Below are positions 1 through 5,823 of a stretch of DNA of 11,087 nt, piece after piece (within the stretch, counting starts at the first letter, position 1; each line of letters starts with the position of its first letter). Where the stretch lies: the NCBI GenBank assembly GCA_029262095.1, contig JAJDAB010000264.1, positions 1-11,087 of the forward strand, in the 5' to 3' direction. Both the position numbers and the translations under genes were made by a program. The notes below the pieces were generated by a model. It was not told the origin of the DNA. It searched no databases and worked only from the letters and a program-made list of their open reading frames with translations. The stretch is from Candidatus Hydrogenedentota bacterium (GTDB lineage: Bacteria; Hydrogenedentota; Hydrogenedentia; Hydrogenedentales; SLHB01).

Positions 1-897
1 GCCAGCGGCAGTTTTTCCTCGTTTTCGCCCGTGACCGATGGACAACATGTATGGGTCAGTTTCGGGTCGCGGGGTCTTCATTGCGTTGACGTGGACGGAA
101 ACCACAAGTGGAGCGCAGACCTCACCGAAATGCAGGTCGCCATGGGATTCGGCGAAGGATCATCCCCTGCAGTGGCGGGCGACGCCGTAGTGGCGGTCTG
201 CGATCATCTCGGGGACTCGAAGATATTCGCCTTCCATAAACTGACCGGCGATCCGCTCTGGCAAAAAGAACGCCACGAAGAAGGAACGTGGGCCACGCCG
301 TTGGCTATTGAAATTGAAGGCCAGCACCAAGTGGTCGTAAACGGGAAAGAAGCTATCCTGAGCTACGATGCACAGACCGGCGAAATCGTCTGGCAGTGCA
401 GCGGACTCGGCCCGGACCCTGTACCGTCGCCGCTCGTTGGAAATGGCGTGCTCTATAGCACGACGGGCTATCAATCGAATCATCTGGTTGCGCTAGAATT
501 GGGCGGTACCGGCGATTTAACGGATTCAAACGCGGTGAAATGGACGCTAGACAAGCAAACGCCGTATATCTCCTCGCCGCTGCTGTACGGAAATCGTCTC
601 TATTTCACATCAGGACTACGTGCGGCGATTTCTGCGTACGACGCGACCACCGGCAAACCACTATTCGAAGCGGAGAAACTCCCTGGCATGAAACAGGTGT
701 ACGCGTCGCTCGTGGGCGCTGGCGGACATGTGTATGTTGCAGGCCGAAAGGGCACGGTTATCGTCCTGAAAGATTCGGACACGTTTGAGATTGTGTCGAC
801 GAACACGTTAGATGAAGGGTTCGACGCATCACCAGTTGTCGTTGGCAATGCGCTGTATCTGCGTGGCGAGAATTCGCTTTACTGCATTGCAGAATAA
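1..897 (+). CDS. Secreted PQQ-like beta-propeller protein, 5'-truncated by the window edge
   Basis: The reading frame is open from base 1 to a TAA at 895-897 (298 codons visible), so the true start and any signal peptide lie upstream. The first residues (SGSFSSFSPVTDG) align with the middle of the two minus-strand propellers (SGSLAPYSPVTDG and STSLAPYSPVTDG). The GTG at 31 is therefore an internal valine, and roughly 130-140 residues are missing. PQQ-like repeat motifs recur: KLTGDPLW, DAQTGEIVW and DATTGKPLF. FGSRGL, FGEGSSPA and the C-terminal DASPVVVGNALYLRG are shared with the minus-strand paralogs. The family (BamB/PQQ_2-like) forms propellers used as periplasmic scaffolds or sugar/protein-binding modules. 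Family membership does not imply quinone binding, and no dehydrogenase motif is seen. The next gene starts 13 nt downstream, so the two are probably co-transcribed. Family call is firm; the function is unknown. Confidence 0.88.
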   Translation, partial: ASGSFSSFSPVTDGQHVWVSFGSRGLHCVDVDGNHKWSADLTEMQVAMGFGEGSSPAVAGDAVVAVCDHLGDSKIFAFHKLTGDPLWQKERHEEGTWATPLAIEIEGQHQVVVNGKEAILSYDAQTGEIVWQCSGLGPDPVPSPLVGNGVLYSTTGYQSNHLVALELGGTGDLTDSNAVKWTLDKQTPYISSPLLYGNRLYFTSGLRAAISAYDATTGKPLFEAEKLPGMKQVYASLVGAGGHVYVAGRKGTVIVLKDSDTFEIVSTNTLDEGFDASPVVVGNALYLRGENSLYCIAE

Positions 898-910
898 AGG
901 GGTGAATCGT

Positions 911-2215
911 ATGCGCATTGTTGGTTCCAGCTTATTGACCGGTGCATTCCTCGCAACGTTACTTGTACCCATTGCTTGGAGCGACGATTGGCCGCAGTGG
1001 CGCGGGCCAACGCGTGATGGCCTATGGCAAGAATCGGGTCTGCTCGAATCGTTTGAGACGTCTGCGCCGAGGCGCGTTTGGCGCACCGAAATCTCGAACG
1101 GCTATTCCGGTCCCACAGTGGCGAACGGGCTTGTTTACGTAACCGACAGGCTCGCGGAGCCGGATGAGTTGGAGCGGGTACTCTGTTTCGATGAGAAGAC
1201 CGGCGATCAGGTCTGGGCGCATGTGTATCCGTGCAGCTATCAAAAAGTCAGCTATCCGGACGGGCCACGCGCTTCGGTAACGATTGCGAACGGGCTGGCG
1301 TATAGCTTGGGCACGCTGGGTCATCTCCGCTGCCTTGATGCGAAGACGGGCAAACTCGTCTGGAAGAAAGACCCCGGCGTCGACTACGACATTGCCATGC
1401 CGATCTGGGGGATTACCTCCTCGCCGCTGATTGAGAAAGACCTCGTTATCGTTCAACTCGGCGCGAAACCGGACGCCTGTATCGTTGGCCTTGATGCCAA
1501 GACCGGCGAAGAACGTTGGCGCGCGCTCGAAGATGGGCCGTCGTATTCCGCACCCATCCTGGTCGAGCGCGGCGGAAATCGCGTGGTAATCTGCTGGACG
1601 GGCGAGTACGTCATTGGGCTAGACCCCAAGAGCGGCGCGATCCACTGGCAACATGAACTACCGGCAGCAAAAATGGTTATCAACGTGCCGACGCCTGTCA
1701 TCGATGGGAACCGCATGTTTCTTAGTTCGTTCTACGATGGCTCGTACTTGTTTGAATTAAGCGATGACGCGTTATCGGCTGAACTCGTGTGGGCGCGGCG
1801 TGGTCGTAGCGAACGTAAGACAGATGCGCTGCATTCGATGATTAGTAATCCGATCATTCAGGGTGACTATATCTACGGATTCGACAGTTACGGCGAATTT
1901 CGTTGTCTGGATATCGCGACCGGCGATCGGGTATGGGAGGACTTGACTGTCGTGCCGAAGGAACGTTGGGCGACGGTACACTCGGTGCGTAACGGTGACC
2001 GCTATTGGATGTTTAATGATCAGGGCGAGCTGATTATTACCACGCTTTCACCCGACGGTGTCAACGAAATCTCGCGCGCAAAAATCATCGATCCGACGCC
2101 TGGGCAATTGAATCGTGGCGGTGGGGTTAGTTGGTCTCACCCCGCTTATGCGAACAAGCACGCCTTTATCCGAAGCGATACGGAACTCATCTGCGTTGCG
2201 CTAGGCGCGGAGTAG
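911..2215 (+). CDS. Secreted PQQ-like beta-propeller protein, divergent subfamily
   Basis: This is 434 aa from ATG 911, with a good ribosome site (AAAGGGG, ending 8 nt upstream). The frame is open further upstream to 812, but that would overlap the preceding gene and remove the signal peptide from the N-terminus. Residues 1-24 form a signal peptide (hydrophobic LLTGAFLATLLVPIAW, cleavage near AWS/DD). Mature protein begins DDWPQWRGPTRDG, a typical opening for secreted planctomycete-type propellers. Blade motifs occur near residues 94 (DEKTGDQVW), 143 (DAKTGKLVW), 195 (DAKTGEERW), 238 (DPKSGAIHW) and 334 (DIATGDRVW). It lacks the FGSRG and FGEGSSP signatures of the other three propellers here, so it is a separate branch and not a recent copy. 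It probably sits in the periplasm as a binding or scaffold protein; the ligand is unknown. It lies between the truncated propeller (13 nt) and the zinc-finger-like gene (16 nt) in a likely operon. Confidence 0.92.
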   Translation: MRIVGSSLLTGAFLATLLVPIAWSDDWPQWRGPTRDGLWQESGLLESFETSAPRRVWRTEISNGYSGPTVANGLVYVTDRLAEPDELERVLCFDEKTGDQVWAHVYPCSYQKVSYPDGPRASVTIANGLAYSLGTLGHLRCLDAKTGKLVWKKDPGVDYDIAMPIWGITSSPLIEKDLVIVQLGAKPDACIVGLDAKTGEERWRALEDGPSYSAPILVERGGNRVVICWTGEYVIGLDPKSGAIHWQHELPAAKMVINVPTPVIDGNRMFLSSFYDGSYLFELSDDALSAELVWARRGRSERKTDALHSMISNPIIQGDYIYGFDSYGEFRCLDIATGDRVWEDLTVVPKERWATVHSVRNGDRYWMFNDQGELIITTLSPDGVNEISRAKIIDPTPGQLNRGGGVSWSHPAYANKHAFIRSDTELICVALGAE

Positions 2216-2231
2216 ATCGCCTAACGACGCC

Positions 2232-2690
2232 ATGGCCGAGTACACGGTACAGCACTCGTGCGGACACGAGGTCAAACACCGGTACGACGGCCCCGAAACA
2301 GAGCGCCGTCAGCGGGAACAATGGCTGCGTAGCAAACCTTGTCAGATTTGCCATCACGCTGAGCAGATCGACACAGCCGCTAAGCAACGCGACGAACTCA
2401 ACCTGCCCCAACTCGTCGGAGAGGAAGCAGACATTCGTTGGGCGGAAGTCGTACGTGCCAAAGCGATCACACACAATCGTAAATTCTATGCCCGCGTCAC
2501 GCGCAAACCAGACGTGGCCAGCCAGGAAGTACTGCATGAGGCCATCGTGCAGGCCGCGGACGATGCCATGCGCGAACTATCGTCGCAAACCGCCGCATCG
2601 TGGTGGATCGATCACCGGTTCGACGTGATTGAACATGTGCGAAAGGCGACAATCGCAGCGGTGGAACCGTTGATGAACGGCGGCGAATAG
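2232..2690 (+). CDS. Small zinc-finger-like protein of unknown function
   Basis: This is 152 aa from ATG 2232, 16 nt after the stop of the preceding propeller gene. No strong Shine-Dalgarno is seen; the nearest GGAG (2209-2212) is too far away, so translation may be coupled. The N-terminus has a probable metal site: C10-x-H12 (SCGHE) and C37-x-x-C40 (KPCQICHHAEQ), separated by a charged segment with WL at 31-32. The second part has NLPQLVGEEADIRWAEVVRAK (about residues 58-78) and WWIDHR (about 124-129). From memory, a similar order (CGHE, CxxC, a Q-x-WAxxIR helix, then WWID-R) occurs in unnamed proteins of phages, plasmids and chromosomes, but I know no assigned function. There is no signal peptide or membrane segment, so it is cytoplasmic, unlike its secreted neighbours. 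An overlapping frame (2131-2628) was discounted because it lacks any motif and overlaps the upstream gene. Confidence 0.8.
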   Translation: MAEYTVQHSCGHEVKHRYDGPETERRQREQWLRSKPCQICHHAEQIDTAAKQRDELNLPQLVGEEADIRWAEVVRAKAITHNRKFYARVTRKPDVASQEVLHEAIVQAADDAMRELSSQTAASWWIDHRFDVIEHVRKATIAAVEPLMNGGE

Positions 2691-2757
2691 GCAACAGGGT
2701 CCTAATTTGGACTGCGCTGCGTCGCGTCGCGGCTATCAAACATTAGCGCCTACGCGC

Positions 2758-2810
2758 GCGAGGCAAGCCTCGCTCTATGAAAGCGGTAGCAAGCCACCGC
2801 ACTCCATACA
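2758..2810. repeat. Pair of REP-like imperfect palindromes
   Basis: Two palindromic units lie 9 nt apart in the 209-nt spacer before the CoA-transferase gene. Unit 1 (2758-2773) is GCGAGGC-AA-GCCTCGC, a perfect 7-bp inverted repeat. Unit 2 (2783-2800) is GCGGTAGCAAGCCACCGC, pairing GCGGT with ACCGC and GC with GC around one A/C mismatch. Both share the core GCAAGCC and a similar tail (CTCTATGAA versus ACTCCATACAA), so they look like diverged copies of one element. This form, a short GC-rich palindrome with a conserved tail in an intergenic gap, matches REP/BIME elements mobilised by RAYT transposases. No transposase is in the window, so the assignment is inference. Confidence 0.55.
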
Positions 2811-2860
2811 ATAGCGAGCTGTTAATACCCGGGTCCTTGGTTTCACGAGGGCGTTCCGAG

Positions 2861-2869
2861 TGGTATTCT
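2861..2869 (+). promoter_or_regulatory. Candidate extended -10 promoter for the CoA-transferase gene
   Basis: TGG followed by TATTCT (2864-2869) fits an extended -10 element (TGn plus hexamer). No good -35 hexamer lies 16-18 nt upstream, which is tolerated by extended -10 promoters. The predicted transcript would start near 2876 and carry a short leader holding the ribosome site GGGAGG (2885-2890), 9 nt before GTG 2900. This supports 2900 over any start upstream of the promoter. Prediction by eye only. Confidence 0.35.
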
Positions 2870-2899
2870 TCGGCGTTACAACACGGGAGGTTAGGCGCA

Positions 2900-4297
2900 G
2901 TGAGCCAGTTTGAACAACAGTATGCAGGAAAATTAACCACGGCCAGCGAGCTCGTGAGCCGCTTTCGTGCCGGACAATTTGTCCAGTTGGGCGTTTGGTA
3001 TGGGGAACCTTACGGCACCATCGCAGCGATGTCGGAGATTTCGGCCGATGTTGATCCACTCTATGTCGGCGTCAGTTTCGCGACCTCTGAAGCGGCGTTT
3101 ATGCAATCGCACCCTCAGATTAAGTGTATGACCGGATTCATTGGTCCGCGCGAACGGGCTGCGCTGGCCACGACCAATAATGTGTATTACACCCCGACGC
3201 AATTCACGGATGGGCAGCGTACCACACGAATGGGCGCCCATTCCGATTACTTTATTCATCGTGTTGGGCCGATGGATGACCGGGGCATGTTCAATTTCGG
3301 GTTGACGGCGAGCTGGGAGTACAACGCGATTCAGTATTGCAAGGCTCACCGTCCGGAAACGACGATTGTATTCGAAGTAAACAAAAACATGCCCCGCGTT
3401 TTTGGCCTTGAGGAGCACGGGAATAACGAACTATCAATTGATTTCTGCGACCTTATCGTCGAAGACGATTCGCCTCTCCTCTCGTACCCAGTGCCGGAGG
3501 CGGAAACGACGGAATTGGCCATTGCGCGCAATGTTGCAGCATTGGTGGAGGACAAGGCGACGGTTCAACTCGGTTTCGGCACATTACCCATGGCGATTGG
3601 GCATCTGCTCTGCGATCGCCAGGAACTCGGAATCCACACCGAAATGTTTTGCGAAGCGCATATCGACCTGATGGAATGCGGCGCGGTCACGAATTCGCAC
3701 AAAGGGTTTTACGATGGTCTGTCGGTCGCAACCTTCGCCCTAGGTACAACGCGTATGCATGACTGGATGCGGGAGAACCGCGAAATCGCGCTTTTGCCCG
3801 TTGAAGAAGTGAACAGCATTCATAAGATCGCTCAAGTGAACAAGATGGCGTCCGTCAATAGCGTGTTAATGGTCGATGCGACTGGCCAGGCTTGCGCGCA
3901 CTGCATCGGCTCCAAGACCTATAGCGGCCTGGGTGGCGCATTTGAATTCGCGTGTGGTTCGCAATTGTCGCCCGGCGGCCAGAGTATTTCGTGCCTGCCG
4001 TCGACGACGACATTGAAGGACGGAAGGATTATCTCGAACATCGTTGCTCAATTCGAAAAAGGAGCTCGGATCACCGTGCCGGAGCATGTCGTGGACTGGG
4101 TCGTGACTGAATATGGTGCAGCGCGCCTGAAAGTCTTACCGGTGGAACAACGCGCGGCGGCGTTGGTGGATATCGCGCATCCGGATTTCAGGGATCAATT
4201 GTCCCGGGACATCATGGACGCCGGAATTCGCTTGGACCATGCGCCGATGTTACGAAAACCGCCAGCGCATCTCTTTGCGAAGGCGCACGTCGAGTAG
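2900..4297 (+). CDS. Acetyl-CoA hydrolase / CoA-transferase family enzyme
   Basis: This is 465 aa from GTG 2900, chosen because GGGAGG (2885-2890) sits 9 nt upstream and the family's N-terminal pattern begins there (YAGKLTTASELVSRFRAGQFVQLG). An in-frame ATG at 2777 would add 41 residues encoded by the REP-like repeat, which is implausible. The enzyme should move CoA between an acyl-CoA and a carboxylate (acetate, butyrate, 4-hydroxybutyrate, propionate or succinate in known members) or hydrolyse acetyl-CoA. Diagnostic features are a glycine loop VQLGFGTLP, catalytic glutamate E248 in GIHTEM (it forms the glutamyl-CoA thioester), and the C-terminal block GGQS (359-362), LPST and VVTEYGAARL, then AHPDFRDQL. 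GGAFEF replaces the common GGQVDF. Length fits the family. It is cytoplasmic, with no signal peptide. It is apparently a single-gene unit with no metabolic partner adjacent, so the substrate cannot be assigned. Confidence 0.9.
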   Translation: MSQFEQQYAGKLTTASELVSRFRAGQFVQLGVWYGEPYGTIAAMSEISADVDPLYVGVSFATSEAAFMQSHPQIKCMTGFIGPRERAALATTNNVYYTPTQFTDGQRTTRMGAHSDYFIHRVGPMDDRGMFNFGLTASWEYNAIQYCKAHRPETTIVFEVNKNMPRVFGLEEHGNNELSIDFCDLIVEDDSPLLSYPVPEAETTELAIARNVAALVEDKATVQLGFGTLPMAIGHLLCDRQELGIHTEMFCEAHIDLMECGAVTNSHKGFYDGLSVATFALGTTRMHDWMRENREIALLPVEEVNSIHKIAQVNKMASVNSVLMVDATGQACAHCIGSKTYSGLGGAFEFACGSQLSPGGQSISCLPSTTTLKDGRIISNIVAQFEKGARITVPEHVVDWVVTEYGAARLKVLPVEQRAAALVDIAHPDFRDQLSRDIMDAGIRLDHAPMLRKPPAHLFAKAHVE

Positions 4298-4355
4298 TTG
4301 GCGCGCGGGATCTACTTACGACCAAAATTTGAGCGGGACAACTACATCCCCCCTG

Positions 4356-4371
4356 CCCCCTTCAAAGGGGG
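4356..4371. repeat. CCCCCT-TCAA-AGGGGG hairpin at a convergent gene junction
   Basis: CCCCCT (4356-4361) pairs with AGGGGG (4366-4371) around a TCAA tetraloop; a preceding run of six C (4348-4353) could slip into the pairing. It occupies the 90-nt gap between two genes that converge (stops at 4297 plus and 4388 minus). Neither strand has a clear U-tract after the stem (AAACTTCTT on plus; CAGGGGGG on minus), so it is not a textbook intrinsic terminator, though it could still slow or end transcription in both directions. From memory, near-identical CCCCTTCAAAGGGGG hairpins are dispersed in many unrelated bacterial genomes, so a repeat is the better label. Confidence 0.55.
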
Positions 4372-4387
4372 AAACTTCTTGCATACA

Positions 4388-5686
4388 CTACTGTTTGGCA
4401 ATGCAATACATGTTTTTGCGACCTCTCAGGAATAGTTCGTTTCCGATCGCGACCGGTGATGCATCCAATACGTCGTCTAGTGTATTCGTTGCAAGTTTGT
4501 TGATTTCATTGCCGGCTTCGAGGACGAGTGTCACCCCGTTGCGCCCGGGAATGTAGATTCGACCGGCGGCGCCCATGGGGGAACCGTAGACTTGTTTGAA
4601 CTCTCTCATGCGCACGCGATCAATAATCGTTTCACCTGTCTCAGCATCGTAGGCGGAGAATACGTTTTTGTATTCCTCAAACGTGTAGAAGTTTCCGTTG
4701 TAGATCAGCGGCGTCGGAACGTGAGACATCGGGTAATCGTTGTTGGATAATGCGATGGCATCAGTGCCCGTGAGGTCCCCGCGGTGGCCCAACTCGATCG
4801 CGAGGAGCGCATTACCACGAAATCCGGTTGCGCAGTAGACCTTGCCCTCCGAAACAATAGGCGTCAGCGCTGCGCAATCGGTTAGTCCCGCGCAGCGCCA
4901 GATGACGTCGCCGGTTTTCGCGTCGTAGCTCCGTATGAAGTTATTTGCGCTCGTGATGACTTCGACGCGTCCATCGACGCTAACCGGAAGTGGCGTGGCC
5001 CATGTGCTCGGTTCGTCACGATCACGCTCCCATCGGATTTCGCCGGTATCTTTTTCGAAGGCAAATATTTTCGACTCGCCCTCGTGGTCCGCGACCACGA
5101 TGACGGCACCATCCGCCAGCGCGGGCGAGCTTCCTTCGCCGAAAGGACCGGCGATTTTCATTTGGATTAACGCGTGTTGCCAGACGATATTGCCATCGAA
5201 GTCGAGGCAATAGAGGCCGCGTGAGCCAAAACTCGCCCAGACGTGATTCCCGTCGGTGACCGGCGAGTACGGCGCTAGACTGGTGCTCGGATGCTGACCC
5301 TGATGCGGGACCGCTTCGCACACCGGTGTCGCCCACAAGATTTTGCCGGAAGTTTTATCTAGACAAAGGACCTCAAACCGGTAGCGACCGATGATTGGTC
5401 GAGTCGCCTTCGTCGCGTCGAAGTCAGTCGTTTCTTCTGTGAGCGGTATCGCCGTTTGCAGAAAGATTCGATCGCCCCAAATGATTGGTGTCGATTGACC
5501 GTCACCAGGCAATGCGGTCTTCCAGCGGATATTTTCCGATTCGCTCCAAGTCAGCGGTGGATCGGCGTCGGCTGCGATGCCGTTAAACGTCGGACCGCGC
5601 CAGTTCGCCCAGTTCCCTTCAGCGTGGGACGCCGCGACAACCATAAGGGATACAAATACGAAGAACCGTTGGGCGTTGAAATACAC
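4388..5686 (-). CDS. Secreted PQQ-like beta-propeller protein (paralog of the gene upstream on the minus strand)
   Basis: This is 432 aa starting at a GTG (5686-5684 on the minus strand), with GGAG 8 nt upstream. Residues 1-22 are a signal peptide (FFVFVSLMVVAASHA, cleavage near SHA/EGN). The mature protein opens GNWANWRGPTFNGIA. Repeats include DKTSGKILW, EKDTGEIRW, DAKTGDVIW and DAETGE. Shared subfamily signatures are GQSTPIIWGDRIFLQT, FGSRGLYCLDFDGN, FGEGSSPALADG, YCATGFRGNALLAIELG and the C-terminal DASPVAIGNELFLRG. A cysteine pair follows the third repeat (RCAGLTDC). It is shorter than eight-bladed PQQ alcohol dehydrogenases (about 550-600 aa) and has no heme motif, so an enzymatic role is not supported; a periplasmic binding or scaffold role is inferred. 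It sits 137 nt downstream of its paralog, with a terminator between, so it probably has its own promoter. Protein and DNA similarity to that paralog indicate tandem duplication. Confidence 0.92.
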   Translation of the reverse strand: MYFNAQRFFVFVSLMVVAASHAEGNWANWRGPTFNGIAADADPPLTWSESENIRWKTALPGDGQSTPIIWGDRIFLQTAIPLTEETTDFDATKATRPIIGRYRFEVLCLDKTSGKILWATPVCEAVPHQGQHPSTSLAPYSPVTDGNHVWASFGSRGLYCLDFDGNIVWQHALIQMKIAGPFGEGSSPALADGAVIVVADHEGESKIFAFEKDTGEIRWERDRDEPSTWATPLPVSVDGRVEVITSANNFIRSYDAKTGDVIWRCAGLTDCAALTPIVSEGKVYCATGFRGNALLAIELGHRGDLTGTDAIALSNNDYPMSHVPTPLIYNGNFYTFEEYKNVFSAYDAETGETIIDRVRMREFKQVYGSPMGAAGRIYIPGRNGVTLVLEAGNEINKLATNTLDDVLDASPVAIGNELFLRGRKNMYCIAKQ

Positions 5687-5722
5687 GGGACGAACTCCAG
5701 TTGAATGCGATACAGGAACACT

Positions 5723-5751
5723 GTTGTATCCGACCGCGTTCGATTATTCAA
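5723..5751 (-). promoter_or_regulatory. Candidate promoter for the 4388-5686 gene, inside inverted repeats
   Basis: On the minus strand TTGAAT (5751-5746) and TACAAC (5728-5723) are 17 bp apart, each matching four of six consensus bases. The same stretch carries GATACA (5709-5714) facing TGTATC (5725-5730) and, outside it, GTTGAAT (5700-5706) facing ATTCAAC (5746-5752). A promoter is expected here because a strong terminator lies just upstream. By-eye prediction only. Confidence 0.3.
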
Positions 5752-5758
5752 CGGCAGC

Positions 5759-5801
5759 AAAAAAGATGCTCCGCAACCAGTGGCGGCACCGGTCGCGGAG
5801 C
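5759..5801 (-). terminator. Intrinsic terminator of the 5824-7137 gene
   Basis: Read on the minus strand, GCTCCGC (5801-5795) pairs with GCGGAGC (5774-5768). Inside it ACCGGT (5793-5788) pairs with ACTGGT (5781-5776) with one G-U pair, around a six-base loop GCCGCC. After three bases the stem is followed by six T (5764-5759). This is a long GC-rich stem with a U-tract, beginning 23 nt past the stop codon of the gene it ends. It separates the two minus-strand propellers into different transcription units. Confidence 0.85.
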
Positions 5802-5823
5802 GTGGAACGGGGAGGTTGGGCGT

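Noticed and set aside
31..33. GTG at 31 as the start of the first propeller
   Set aside because: The frame is open back to base 1, and the preceding residues (SGSFSSFSP) align with internal residues of the paralogs. The gene is cut by the window edge.
812..910. Upstream extension of the second propeller to 812
   Set aside because: It would overlap the first gene by over 80 nt and bury the clear signal peptide starting at 911, which has its own ribosome site.
1022..1456. Long antisense frames, for example 1022-1456 and 2933-3418 on the minus strand
   Set aside because: They lie fully inside well-supported genes, have Arg-rich low-information translations and no ribosome site or family resemblance.
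2131..2628. 165-aa plus-strand frame overlapping the zinc-finger-like gene
   Set aside because: It overlaps the end of the second propeller, is rich in Arg/Thr/Ser with no motif, and competes with a frame that has an organised Cys/His pattern.
2827..2834. Palindrome ACCCGGGT
   Set aside because: It is a short self-complementary 8-mer with no associated element; chance occurrence is likely at this GC content.
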